A DNA stretch of 64,000 nucleotides, taken from positions 2,816,501 to 2,880,500 of the forward strand of contig NZ_SZNK01000001.1 in the NCBI RefSeq assembly GCF_005217615.1, in the 5' to 3' direction. This document shows positions 1-8,439 of the stretch, piece after piece. How positions within the stretch are numbered: the stretch's first letter is position 1; every line of letters starts with the position of its first letter. Both the position numbers and the translations under genes were made by a program. Below the pieces are notes generated by a model, which saw only the letters and a list, made by a program, of their open reading frames with translations, made no database searches and was not told the origin of the DNA. The stretch is from Brevibacillus antibioticus (lineage in GTDB: Bacteria > Bacillota > Bacilli > Brevibacillales > Brevibacillaceae).

Positions 1-839
1 ACCGCGATCTTTGTGGTATGCCCTACCTCGCTTAACACATCAATCGCTGCCTTGGCCGCATCTGGATTCGAGCTGTAGGTATCATCCAGCACCTGAATGT
101 TGTTCGCGAGCCGATAGCTCATTAGGCGTTTTCGCTGTCCGCGAAACTGACTTAACCCGCGACGAATATCCTCGACGGGAATCCCCATCGTATGCGCGAC
201 TGCAATAGCAGCCAATGCATTGTACAAATTATGCTCTCCGGGAATAGGGACAAAAAATGACTCCTTTTCTCCACGCAAAGAACATTCGAATCGAAACCCA
301 TTGCCCTCTATTTTCGTTCGCCCCGCCTTATAGTCCGCCTCCTGCTCCTTGCCAAATGTCACGACTTTTCCCGTGAACGAACCTAGATAAGGCTGTTGAA
401 CGAACGTGCGAGAATAGGGACAGTCCCCATTCAGAAAAATAGTTCCCGTGGGTTTCATATGACGAATTAACTCCGTTTTTGCTAACGCCAGCTGCCTGGC
501 ATCACCGCCAAAATTTCCGATATGAGCCGTGCCAATATTGGTGATGACTCCCATCGACGGCTGGATGATTTTGCAATGCTGTCGCAAATGACCACTTCGA
601 TAAATACCATACTCAAGCACTGCGGCCTTGTGCTCGTCCCGAATTCTTTTGGTATGCGCTCTTGTATTTCCCAGGAAGTTCTTGTTGTACATCGATTTAT
701 ATGTGGGCATGCGTAGATTCAGGATGGTATAGATCATTTCCTTTGTCGTGGTCTTCCCTGCGCTTCCCGTCACAGCGATAACTGGCTTGTCGAGAATCAG
801 TGTCTTTAACGGTACAGCAGCTCTTCTCTTCTTTTTCAT
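1..839 (-). CDS. Mur ligase family protein (MurF-like), 3' end outside window
   Basis: ATP-dependent amino-acid ligase of the Mur family; MurF adds D-Ala-D-Ala to the peptidoglycan precursor in the cytoplasm. About 280 codons are visible and the C-terminus is cut by the window edge. Seen: P-loop TGSAGKTTTKE at residues 24-34, TNIGTAHIGNFGG in the middle domain, GEHNLYNALAA, FRGQRKRL and LDDTYSSNPDAAKAA, which match MurF landmarks. The start at 839 follows AAAGGGGTG by a normal spacing; an in-frame ATG at 845 lies on top of that site. It is divergent from a CapA-type gene, so it could be a MurF paralogue working on another peptide or on a capsule-like polymer instead of the main murF. Confidence 0.85.
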   Translation of the reverse strand, partial: MKKKRRAAVPLKTLILDKPVIAVTGSAGKTTTKEMIYTILNLRMPTYKSMYNKNFLGNTRAHTKRIRDEHKAAVLEYGIYRSGHLRQHCKIIQPSMGVITNIGTAHIGNFGGDARQLALAKTELIRHMKPTGTIFLNGDCPYSRTFVQQPYLGSFTGKVVTFGKEQEADYKAGRTKIEGNGFRFECSLRGEKESFFVPIPGEHNLYNALAAIAVAHTMGIPVEDIRRGLSQFRGQRKRLMSYRLANNIQVLDDTYSSNPDAAKAAIDVLSEVGHTTKIA

Positions 840-1001
840 GGGCATCACCCCTTTGCCTCGTTCTCTTCTTCTCTCGATCAGCTTTCCTATTGTATGAACG
901 ACATAGACAGCCTGTATAGACCATTATCTATGAAAACGTTCCGCTACTATCCAAATCAGACAGACGACTTCTGGAATAGAGTAGGAGGGGAGGTGAAGCG
1001 C

Positions 1002-2069
1002 ATGAAAAAGAAGGCCACCATCGCCGCTGTAGGCGACATCCTGATGTGGAAAGAGCAGGTGGCAACTGCCAGACTGCCTGGTACAGATCAATTCTCTTTT
1101 ACGGATATGTTTCATCCCGTGACACCGATTCTCTCAGCAGCTGATCTCACGATTGGCAATTTAGAAACCACCTTTTCCGGGAAAACACAGCCCTATCAAA
1201 TCGGTTCGGCACGAACCGGTTACCCTCGCTTCAACTGTCCAGATGAATTGGCTCGGGACTTGAAAACATCGGGATTTGACGTATTGACTACAGTGAATAA
1301 CCACTGTCTGGATGGCGGGGTAACCGGACTATGCCGAACCCTTGATGTTTTGGATCGATACAAGCTCGCTCATACCGGAACCTATCGAAGCCCCGAGGAG
1401 GCAAATACCTACCTGATCAAGGAGGTAAACGGCATTCGCATCGCTATGCTTGCATACACCTACGGGACAAACAAGCAGGTGATCCCCGCTCATACGCCAT
1501 GGATCGTCCGACTTCTTCATCTTGACACGATATTATCCGACCTGAGAAAAGTCCGTCCTCTCGTCGATGTTGTGATCATCTCCCTTCACTTTGGGATTGA
1601 ATTCCGCTATACACCGACGACTCGCCAGCGACAGCTCGTACAAAGCCTGCTCGACAACGGTGCTGATGTCATCCTCGGAGCTCATCCACATGTTCTACAG
1701 CCTGTGGTCACCCCGAGTATCACGACTGCTCAAGGAACAAAGAGACAAACACTAGTCGCGTATTCTTTGGGCAATTTTACATCAGAGAAAATGCTCTCGT
1801 TTGATCAATCTCAGTGCGGAGCAATCCTGCGATTTACTGTCGAGAAGGATGAGCGGAATCAGATTTCACTCGACCAAATTTCGGTCATCCCGACATTTTC
1901 GCAACGATATGTAAGTCAAGGGCGCATTTGCTTTCGTGTCATCCCCATGCGTTCCTATTTGAAGAGCCCTGACCTGTATGTACGACCCCTGCAGAGAAAA
2001 AAGCTCCAGTTGCTGTGGAATCGCGCCGTCCGCATCATAGGCAGGGCGCGGGGCGTATTGATTGAATAA
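1002..2069 (+). CDS. CapA family protein (PGA_cap, metallophosphoesterase-like)
   Basis: 355-residue member of the CapA/PgsA-like family, named for capsule and poly-gamma-glutamate synthesis; the biochemical role of most members is unproven. Seen: AVGDILMW near the N-terminus, TIGNLETTFSG, TVNNHCLDGG, HTGTYRS, ISLHFGIEF and GADVILGAHPHVLQP, the D/N/H-rich calcineurin-like metal sites in family order. The start at 1002 has a strong GGAGGGGAGGTG site; an in-frame ATG at 894 would add 36 residues without such a site. No signal peptide is evident, unlike membrane-anchored PgsA. Divergent from the Mur ligase, about 160 nt apart. Confidence 0.85.
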   Translation: MKKKATIAAVGDILMWKEQVATARLPGTDQFSFTDMFHPVTPILSAADLTIGNLETTFSGKTQPYQIGSARTGYPRFNCPDELARDLKTSGFDVLTTVNNHCLDGGVTGLCRTLDVLDRYKLAHTGTYRSPEEANTYLIKEVNGIRIAMLAYTYGTNKQVIPAHTPWIVRLLHLDTILSDLRKVRPLVDVVIISLHFGIEFRYTPTTRQRQLVQSLLDNGADVILGAHPHVLQPVVTPSITTAQGTKRQTLVAYSLGNFTSEKMLSFDQSQCGAILRFTVEKDERNQISLDQISVIPTFSQRYVSQGRICFRVIPMRSYLKSPDLYVRPLQRKKLQLLWNRAVRIIGRARGVLIE

Positions 2070-2220
2070 CACAGGAGCAAACGAGGGAGCGGGCCGTTTG
2101 CTCCCCGCCCTTCCTCCGTTCCTACATAGACCACGATTGACGATTCACAGAACATTTTGGTAAAATTCACTTGTAACTAACAAAATTTATTTAGGTAGTT
2201 ACAAAGGAGAGATGACTTGC

Positions 2221-3189
2221 ATGATCACCGTTCGCCGTATCCACCCGGAAGATTTACCTGTATTTCTTGCCTTCCCGGATCACCCTGCTTCCGTTCGGGA
2301 TGATATCGCTCTTTACCTCGACAAAATGTTCACACAAGGAGGCATGCGTCAGGATTGGTGCTTCGTTCTGGAGGTACAGGGTGAGATCACGGGTCGTCTT
2401 GCCTTCTGGACATTGCCTGGCAATGAACAAGCGACTGATTTGGTATTGTGGGAGCTTCCATGGAAAGAAACAGAATGTCCTTCGCTCGGAGCTCATTTCT
2501 TACGCGAAGTCTTCACACTTATGGCAGGGAATCTTTCGGAAAAAATCGGCTATGTTCTGGATTCACCTTCCTCCTCTCCCCAATGGCAAACGGATCAGCA
2601 AGAGCGAAGAATTGTTCTGGAAGCGCTCGGTTTTCAAATTAGCCGGGAAACAAACCGATTCGAATGGCATGCTTCGATAGAGGTAACTGCTATACCGTCA
2701 AAAGGAACGCGTGATCCGATCGTGTACCACAATCTTCTTGAGGTTGGCGAGGCTGCATTTGTGGATGCCATCCTGCGTGTCTCGCAATTCACCCATGATC
2801 AACAAATTACAGAGGATCGCTTGGAAAAAGGCCCGCTCGCCCAAGCACAGGGAATGTTCCAAGATTTGCAACAAATGAAATACGAACCGGAATGGTGGCA
2901 GCTCGCCTATACAGCAAAAAATGAGCTCATTGGTTTCTTGATGCCTACGGTCAGCCCTACCTTTGCTACAATTGGATACATCGGTGTTCTCCCCGAGCAA
3001 AGAGGACACGGCTATATTGATCAATTGCTGAAGCAAGCCACAGACGTTCTTGTACAAGCTGGCAAAACATACATCCGCGCAGATACCGATGTAAAAAACA
3101 CGCCAATGGCCAAAGCCTTTTTACGTGCTGGTTATCACCAGTTTGCCAGTCGCCAAGAATTTTCCCTCGATCGCAGCTTGTTGCTCTAA
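2221..3189 (+). CDS. GNAT family N-acetyltransferase, two-domain
   Basis: 322-residue protein with two acetyltransferase-like halves. The C-terminal half (about residues 150-320) has the acetyl-CoA region IGYIGVLPEQRGHGYIDQLL and the later KNTPMAKAFLRAGY typical of GNAT motif B. The N-terminal half (VRRIHPEDLPVFLAF..., GRLAFWTLP) looks like a degenerate GNAT domain. The start at 2221 follows AAAGGAGAG by 8 nt; the ATG at 2212 overlaps that site. Substrate unknown. Monocistronic, ending at a bidirectional terminator. Confidence 0.8.
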   Translation: MITVRRIHPEDLPVFLAFPDHPASVRDDIALYLDKMFTQGGMRQDWCFVLEVQGEITGRLAFWTLPGNEQATDLVLWELPWKETECPSLGAHFLREVFTLMAGNLSEKIGYVLDSPSSSPQWQTDQQERRIVLEALGFQISRETNRFEWHASIEVTAIPSKGTRDPIVYHNLLEVGEAAFVDAILRVSQFTHDQQITEDRLEKGPLAQAQGMFQDLQQMKYEPEWWQLAYTAKNELIGFLMPTVSPTFATIGYIGVLPEQRGHGYIDQLLKQATDVLVQAGKTYIRADTDVKNTPMAKAFLRAGYHQFASRQEFSLDRSLLL

Positions 3190-3200
3190 CAGACAAACAA

Positions 3201-3240
3201 AAAAAGGGGGCGATTGCAGTAACAATCACTCCCCTTGCTT
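3201..3240. terminator. Bidirectional intrinsic terminator
   Basis: Hairpin GGGGGCGATTG / CAATCACTCCCC with an A-run on the left and T-rich flank on the right, between two convergent genes. Confidence 0.7.
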
Positions 3241-3258
3241 CCCTTGTATAGACAATAT

Positions 3259-3762
3259 TTATGGGACAATTTCAGACATTTCTGCTGGGCATACAGCCTG
3301 CTTTAGCATTTCTGTTGCCTGTTGCGTATCTACATCTTTTACCAATTCAATCTCACTAATGAGGAGCTGCTGCGCATTATCCAGCATCACTTTGTCACTC
3401 GTTCCCAACACTTTTTCTTTACTCATACCAACCAAATCGCGAATGACCTCAGATTGCTCGTAAATATCGCCACTCTTCATTTTTTCTGTATGAAGCTTGT
3501 AGCGCTGTGCTGCATTCAAGGCGGTGTCGCGTTGCCCCTCTAGCATGGCGGCCAAAACATTCTCTAGAATGTCGGCTTCGACCACCTTTCTGATACCAAG
3601 AGCGGACATCTTTTCAACCGGGACCATGATGTTTAACTCTTTCAGCGACATGTTGAGCACATAATAGAGGTGTTTTTCACCCAAAAACTCTTTCTCCTCC
3701 ATCGCCTCGATTACGCCTGCCCCATGGATCGGATAAAAAACCTTGTCTCCAACTAGAAACAT
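3259..3762 (-). CDS. CarD family transcriptional regulator
   Basis: 167-residue cytoplasmic protein that should bind the RNA polymerase beta subunit and stabilise open complexes. The N-terminal CarD/TRCF-like Tudor domain is clear: FLVGDKVFYPIHGAGVIEAM, then YYVLNMSLKELNIMVPVEK. The rest is helical (ILENVLAAMLEGQRDTALNAAQRY, KSGDIYEQSEVIRDLVGMSKEK), as in CarD's DNA-binding part. The start at 3762 has AAGGAGGTGG 5 nt upstream; an upstream in-frame start would begin inside non-conserved sequence. Regulon unknown. Confidence 0.88.
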   Translation of the reverse strand: MFLVGDKVFYPIHGAGVIEAMEEKEFLGEKHLYYVLNMSLKELNIMVPVEKMSALGIRKVVEADILENVLAAMLEGQRDTALNAAQRYKLHTEKMKSGDIYEQSEVIRDLVGMSKEKVLGTSDKVMLDNAQQLLISEIELVKDVDTQQATEMLKQAVCPAEMSEIVP

Positions 3763-3864
3763 ACGTCCACCTCCTTCAAAGCAATCTAAAGCCATTATAA
3801 CACAAAAATCGAATTTAAAATTTTTTATTTTATCATGACGATCAAAATCAAGTCAATAAAAAAT

Positions 3865-4332
3865 TTACATCTTACTCATTGAGCGTTCCTGTTGCCATTC
3901 GCCGCCTAGTTTAAATACGATCACACCCCCGACAATGATCACAACCCCAAACAATTGCGTAAAAGTAATCGGCACTTGAATCAGCCCTAACCAGCCGATT
4001 GAATCTGACCATAAAGCAAAGCCGAGCTGGGCAGTGAGGACAATGGAGATAGCATACGTTGGGCCAAGCAGTCTCATCCCTTGCACCAGACAAAAGACCA
4101 CCCCAACGCCGATCATGCCACTGAACCAGTACCACGGCTGCATAGCTGGAAACGAAAACAACTGATTGCCTTCGAAAATGAGACCCATCGTCAAAGACGA
4201 CAGAAATCCCATCCCAAGTACAAGAGTCGTGGTAGACCATGTTCCTGCCTGTTCACTTACTTTCCTGTTGAAAATATTTTGCAAGCTGACCAACAAGCCA
4301 GCCAGTAACGCAAAGAATAGCCCGACTACCAT
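3865..4332 (-). CDS. DMT family transporter, YdcZ/DUF606 type (second copy of operon)
   Basis: 155 residues, mostly hydrophobic with about five membrane helices, a half-size drug/metabolite transporter. The opening GLFFALLAGLLVSLQNIFNRKVSEQAGTW and the late VVIIVGGVIVF are typical of YdcZ proteins, which are thought to work as pairs. It is the last gene of a three-gene operon with a Crp-like regulator and another YdcZ protein; the gap to the regulator is 21 nt. The two YdcZ proteins probably form a heterodimer. Substrate unknown. Confidence 0.82.
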   Translation of the reverse strand: MVVGLFFALLAGLLVSLQNIFNRKVSEQAGTWSTTTLVLGMGFLSSLTMGLIFEGNQLFSFPAMQPWYWFSGMIGVGVVFCLVQGMRLLGPTYAISIVLTAQLGFALWSDSIGWLGLIQVPITFTQLFGVVIIVGGVIVFKLGGEWQQERSMSKM

Positions 4333-4353
4333 GATATGTATCCTCCTGTCTCC

Positions 4354-5052
4354 TTATTCGTTTGGAGTCTCGCTCGCCGTTTTAGCTAAACCTTCCCTAT
4401 TCTTGATCAGAAGGTGTCCATTGGCACGCTCAATCAGTCCCTCCTTGCAGAACTGTTGAATGACCCGATTCAAATGTCTGTAGCTCGTTCCAATCATATT
4501 CGCTGCATCCAAGAGATTGCTCGTACTGATCTCTTCGTTGTTGGCAGGATGCCACTCCTCAATCGAAACGGACAACAAATAACGAGCGAAACGCACTTCT
4601 ACTGGGTACAGAAGGTTGATGCTTAATGAGTTGGACTTCACACAAAATTTATTCGTAATGATTTGCAGTAAAAATTCAAGGAGTGGAGCATAGTCTGTTC
4701 CGTATTTTTTCAACCAGCGATAATGAATCCCAATCATCTGAACAGACGAGGCTGCTTCAACCGAATTTTGATAAGAAATTCCTCTTACATATTCAATATC
4801 TCCGATCACTTCCAGCGGCTTTTTAATGGAAAGGATCAATGTTTTTCCTTCGGGGGAAGTCGTAAAAACCTTTACTTTGCCCTTCACCAAAACATACAGG
4901 TGACAGGCCGATTCACCCTGGGCACAAATGAACTCCCCCTGATCAAATTGGTACAAGGATAAATGCGGCAGAAAAGGCTCATAAAAGACAGATGCTAACT
5001 GATGTTCATGGAGATATTGTTGCAAAAGCTCACGATTTTCGATTTCCTTCAT
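4354..5052 (-). CDS. Crp/Fnr family transcriptional regulator (YeiL-like)
   Basis: 232 residues. The N-terminal half (about 25-145) is a cyclic-nucleotide-binding-type beta barrel (FDQGEFICAQGESACHLYVLVKGKVKVFTTSPEGKT). The C-terminal half is a winged helix (STSNLLDAANMIGTSYRHLNRVIQQFCKEGLI). The arginine/glutamate set for cAMP is not obvious, so the ligand may be absent or different. It sits between two YdcZ transporters, so it probably controls that operon. Confidence 0.85.
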   Translation of the reverse strand: MKEIENRELLQQYLHEHQLASVFYEPFLPHLSLYQFDQGEFICAQGESACHLYVLVKGKVKVFTTSPEGKTLILSIKKPLEVIGDIEYVRGISYQNSVEAASSVQMIGIHYRWLKKYGTDYAPLLEFLLQIITNKFCVKSNSLSINLLYPVEVRFARYLLSVSIEEWHPANNEEISTSNLLDAANMIGTSYRHLNRVIQQFCKEGLIERANGHLLIKNREGLAKTASETPNE

Positions 5053-5083
5053 CCCTCTGTTTCACCCTCTCGCTATTAGGCTA

Positions 5084-5509
5084 TTAGGCTCTCAGTATCA
5101 GCACACCTAGAATCATCATCCCGATCCCAATAAAATGCGGCAGCCTCATCTTTTGTTTATCGAAACCGAACCACCCATTGCTGTCAATGAGAAAAGTCAG
5201 GCTTAGCTGCGCAATCAAGAGGGCTGATATCGTCATGGTTACCCCGATATGCTGGATAGCCGTAACATTGCTAAAAATGATAAACGCAGCGAATGCCCCA
5301 CCTGTCAAATATAACGGTTTCACTTGCCTGTATGCCTGCCATCTTCCATCTCGAAATAACAGCAGGAGTAAAAAAGCCGTGAGGAAGCCCGTTAACTGCG
5401 TAAGTGTCGCGGTTTGCCACGTACCAATATCTTGACTGATTCTGGCATTCGCTACACCTTGCAAGGTAATGAAAACACCGCCCAAAATTGCAAACAAAAT
5501 CCCTTTCAT
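5084..5509 (-). CDS. DMT family transporter, YdcZ/DUF606 type (first gene of operon)
   Basis: 141 residues with about five membrane helices. It opens with GILFAILGGVFITLQGVANARIS and ends with GIGMMILGVLILRA, the same pattern as the gene at 3865-4332 but clearly diverged from it. First gene of the ydcZ-crp-ydcZ operon, with 31 nt to the regulator. Likely inner-membrane partner of the second YdcZ protein; no substrate can be read from sequence. Confidence 0.8.
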   Translation of the reverse strand: MKGILFAILGGVFITLQGVANARISQDIGTWQTATLTQLTGFLTAFLLLLLFRDGRWQAYRQVKPLYLTGGAFAAFIIFSNVTAIQHIGVTMTISALLIAQLSLTFLIDSNGWFGFDKQKMRLPHFIGIGMMILGVLILRA

Positions 5510-5594
5510 CCTCTCACCTCACACTGATCTGTCCCTAATTAAAATGGATGGCGATGGGGATAGGGAAGGACATATGTCCTCAAGATTTTCGTTG

Positions 5595-5638
5595 CAAAAA
5601 AACAAAGAAGAGGTCCTTTCTGTTAGAAGGACCCCTCG
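5595..5638 (-). terminator. Intrinsic terminator
   Basis: On the minus strand AGGGGTCCTT pairs with AAGGACCTCT, followed by TTCTTTGTTTTTTT. It ends the DUF1648 transcript. Confidence 0.75.
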
Positions 5639-5648
5639 CTCATTCTCC

Positions 5649-6143
5649 TCATTGAATCTTTTTTTGTTTCACGATTCCTATCACTAACAGGACGATCATC
5701 CCAATAATGGTGATCGGCAGAAACCACTTCCCAAAGCCGCCTCCCCATCCGAGCGCAATGGAAACCGACTCCAACAAGATTACGGAAAAAATAATTAAGC
5801 AACTATTTTTTATTTGGTTCACGATTTTTCGACTATGCAAATAAAACTGCTCGGCATTCAATTCAGAGAAACGTGCCGGATAGTTATGGAGCTCCGGATG
5901 CTTTTCGAGTACTTGCATGAGGAAAATGATAAAGACGCCAATCCCAGGTAAAAGAAGCAGTTCCCATTTTGAGCCCCAGCGATCTACTTCCCCCAAAGCA
6001 TTGTAATGGGCGGGCACCTCGTCAGGAAGCTTATTCCATACAAAGACTAAAAAGAGTAGCGATCCCACGAAAAATAAACAACCAACTACATCCCATAACC
6101 ATTCGCTGCCTGTCTTTGGTATATTTGTGATTGGTCTCTTCAT
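5649..6143 (-). CDS. DUF1648 domain membrane protein
   Basis: 164 residues with about four membrane helices. After the first helix comes VWNKLPDEVPAHYNALGEVDRWGSK, the DUF1648 signature (P-x-H-[FY]-[ND]-x-x-G-x-x-D-x-W-x-x-K) known from SdpI-like and related membrane proteins. The start at 6143 lies right after AAAGGGGGGG; a longer reading from 6194 lacks a site. Own terminator. DUF1648 occurs in SdpI immunity proteins, but the SdpI-specific second half is absent, so a role in bacteriocin immunity is only a guess. Confidence 0.78.
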   Translation of the reverse strand: MKRPITNIPKTGSEWLWDVVGCLFFVGSLLFLVFVWNKLPDEVPAHYNALGEVDRWGSKWELLLLPGIGVFIIFLMQVLEKHPELHNYPARFSELNAEQFYLHSRKIVNQIKNSCLIIFSVILLESVSIALGWGGGFGKWFLPITIIGMIVLLVIGIVKQKKIQ

Positions 6144-6271
6144 ATTCCCCCCCCTTTCTGCTGCTCCTACAAGTATTTTACCATTTATGTCCATTTGGGA
6201 GTCAAGGTCAATCCGTCACACACTTCTGGGCGTTTTTACATATCTTGATGTGGAGTAAGGAGGGAACGACA

Positions 6272-7078
6272 GTGAATGATCCTTTGAGAGAAAGTATGTT
6301 ATTTGAGCATCGTTTCTGGCTACAAATCCTGGGCGATCATGCCCGCTTTATTTTTCAATCACTCGCTCCGAATGAAGAGCAGGAGATTGAAAAAACCGTA
6401 TACTTTATCGTGTCATTCGATAACTTACTGGATAACGCCAGACAGAATCTGTCTTCCGATGAACTACACGCACTCAACCAGCAGGCAAGTGAACTCACCC
6501 AACAACTACGTGATTTTAAACTCCACATCCTGGAAAGGCACCTCATCAGTAATATATCGATCAGTCTTCCTCCAACGTTTATGAACCACATGGTCAATGA
6601 ACTAGAAGAGTATGAACGAATCTTGCATGCTTTTCTCTCCGGAAGCTTGCCACCTGCCAATCATCCGGTAGAGCTCCACCTTCTGTGGCTATCCGATGCG
6701 ATCGGACATGCAGCCACCATCACTTCCCTCTTGGACATGGTGGAAAAAGATTATCAGCTTAAAAGTGAACAATTTACCAAGCAGTTCGAGCATTTTTATT
6801 TAAAAGCGGTGGAATTAGCCGGGTATCTGCGAACAAACTTGAATAACTTCCCGGCACTACGCCGTTTTAATCACCAAGCAGAAATGGAAATGAAGCTTTT
6901 TCAGGTATTCTTGCATGAATTGGAGGAGATGCGGATACGCGATGAATTGCTTGGAGTATTCTCCCCGCTCATGGCTGACCATATGTCTCGCGAAGAATGC
7001 TACTATTTGATGAAGCTGTCTGAGGTTTCCGACGTGCCATCACCAGACTGTTTCCCGACGAGACCGCGAATCGAGTAA
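6272..7078 (+). CDS. DUF2935 domain protein
   Basis: 268-residue helical protein of unknown function. It contains two copies of the DUF2935 pattern: FEHRFWLQILGDHARFIFQSL near the N-terminus, and LLWLSDAIGHAATITSLLDMVEKD in the second half ending in SPLMADHMSREECYYLMKL. The repeated H-x-x-F/W and ADHMSREE elements resemble hemerythrin-like metal-binding bundles. Start is GTG 6272 after AAGGAGGG; no ATG is better placed. A paralogue lies at 7580-8371. Confidence 0.82.
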   Translation: MNDPLRESMLFEHRFWLQILGDHARFIFQSLAPNEEQEIEKTVYFIVSFDNLLDNARQNLSSDELHALNQQASELTQQLRDFKLHILERHLISNISISLPPTFMNHMVNELEEYERILHAFLSGSLPPANHPVELHLLWLSDAIGHAATITSLLDMVEKDYQLKSEQFTKQFEHFYLKAVELAGYLRTNLNNFPALRRFNHQAEMEMKLFQVFLHELEEMRIRDELLGVFSPLMADHMSREECYYLMKLSEVSDVPSPDCFPTRPRIE

Positions 7079-7099
7079 AAGAGTAACCTTATTCAGAAC

Positions 7100-7135
7100 T
7101 GGGCGAAAGCTAAAGGCTTTACGCCTCTTTTTCAT
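7100..7135 (+). terminator. Intrinsic terminator
   Basis: GGGCGAAAGC / GGCTTTACGCC imperfect hairpin followed by TCTTTTTC. Confidence 0.6.
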
Positions 7136-7222
7136 TCTTATTTCGCGATATCCACACATGCATAAGCAAGCAGAAAGCTGTCCTCATATCCTATAAGTAC
7201 CAACGGTTAAGGGGGTAGTGTT

Positions 7223-7411
7223 ATGGATCCAATTGATCATCATAGACAGCGTATGCATCACCACATGAGGCAAGCAGAACGTTTTCGCTCTTTAGCTTTT
7301 GAACATCGTCATGACCGACTGCGTCATCATACCTTTAGAGAAAGAGAACACTTCCATCGCATGAGGGCCCATCACCACAGAATGCAAATGCATTCGATGC
7401 GTCGTTTTTGA
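7223..7411 (+). CDS. Small His/Arg-rich protein
   Basis: 62 residues with about 16 His and 13 Arg plus seven Met (HHRQRMHHHMRQAER...HRMQMHSMRRF), strongly basic and probably helical. AAGGGGGTAG precedes the ATG and an intrinsic terminator follows, so it looks expressed. Not a family I recognise. The composition suggests metal or nucleic-acid binding; this is inference only. It sits between two DUF2935 genes. Confidence 0.65.
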   Translation: MDPIDHHRQRMHHHMRQAERFRSLAFEHRHDRLRHHTFREREHFHRMRAHHHRMQMHSMRRF

Positions 7412-7414
7412 CAT

Positions 7415-7443
7415 GGAAAACTCCCTTTACCGGGAGTTTTTTT
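7415..7443 (+). terminator. Intrinsic terminator
   Basis: AAAACTCCC TTTACC GGGAGTTTTTTT hairpin directly after the small His-rich gene. Confidence 0.85.
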
Positions 7444-7579
7444 GTGGGACAAGCCAGAATTTTTTATTTCTGTGCTCATGCCCATTCACGAAACTGGGTA
7501 AACGCATAGTCATACATCATGTATGATCAAAAGTGGAAATGGGCTTTGATCCGCCCAAATCCTTATGCGGAGGTACAAC

Positions 7580-8371
7580 ATGACAGATGTTTTTGTTGAA
7601 CGATCATTAGAGGAAATACGTTTTTGGTCTCGCATCATGAAAGAACACTCCCTGTTTCTCAAATTGGGTTTTAACTGCGAAGACACCAAATTGATTGAAG
7701 AAGCGAATCGCTTTTACAGCATTTTTGAAGAAATCGAAAGCCAAGCACTTGCCTTTTCTTCTGACGTAGACCCTCAACGAATCTATGACTTTAATCAAAT
7801 CGTTCACAATGCCGCTTCCTATATTTGGGCCTTTAAACGCAAAGTACTCGGACTCATTATTCATTGCAAAATTGGTGGTAACAACTTTCCACTCTTGGTC
7901 GATCACATCAGTAGGGAAGCCGCCTATTTTCGGAATCGACTCGAACAACTGAATACGGGGAACCTTGATCCCTTACCTGATGCCGTGATTAATGAAAATG
8001 TCTTCTTCCTACGAATCATGGCTGACCATGCTAAATTTATTAACCATTTGCTCGATCCTTCCGAAAGAAAGCTAGTGGATCAAGCTAGAGAATTCAGTCA
8101 TGATTTTGATCAATTATTGTTCCAAGCTCAGGATCTTGATTCCATGCGCCCCCAGTCTCAAACGAAACCGCTACTGAATCAATTTGTGGATCAAAATCGC
8201 GTGTCCGTCCGTCAATTGCGTGACTTCAAAAAAACAGCTCGTGATTTGATTGAGGAATGCAAAATTAAGAGCATCATCCCCCCATTGCTCGCTGACCACG
8301 TATTTAGAGAAGCCTCGCATTTTCTAGAGATTCTAGATGCTTTTGAGGTATCCCTTACACACGCAAAGTAG
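7580..8371 (+). CDS. DUF2935 domain protein (paralogue)
   Basis: 263 residues, all-helical. First repeat: LEEIRFWSRIMKEHSLFLKLGF and PLLVDHISREAAYF. Second repeat: NENVFFLRIMADHAKFINHLL and PLLADHVFREASHFLEIL. This duplicated arrangement with H-x-x-F and DH-x-x-RE matches DUF2935. The start at 7580 is chosen from GCGGAGGT; an in-frame start 15 nt upstream lacks a site. Function unknown; a metal- or heme-binding bundle is plausible. Confidence 0.85.
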   Translation: MTDVFVERSLEEIRFWSRIMKEHSLFLKLGFNCEDTKLIEEANRFYSIFEEIESQALAFSSDVDPQRIYDFNQIVHNAASYIWAFKRKVLGLIIHCKIGGNNFPLLVDHISREAAYFRNRLEQLNTGNLDPLPDAVINENVFFLRIMADHAKFINHLLDPSERKLVDQAREFSHDFDQLLFQAQDLDSMRPQSQTKPLLNQFVDQNRVSVRQLRDFKKTARDLIEECKIKSIIPPLLADHVFREASHFLEILDAFEVSLTHAK

Positions 8372-8388
8372 CTATCAGAAATAAGAAT

Positions 8389-8420
8389 GACCCGTCTCCT
8401 AAAAATAGAGACGGGTTTTG
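8389..8420 (+). terminator. Intrinsic terminator
   Basis: CCCGTCTC / GAGACGGG hairpin with a TTTTG tail after the second DUF2935 gene. Confidence 0.8.
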
Positions 8421-8439
8421 CATTTCTTGAAAAAGCTGA

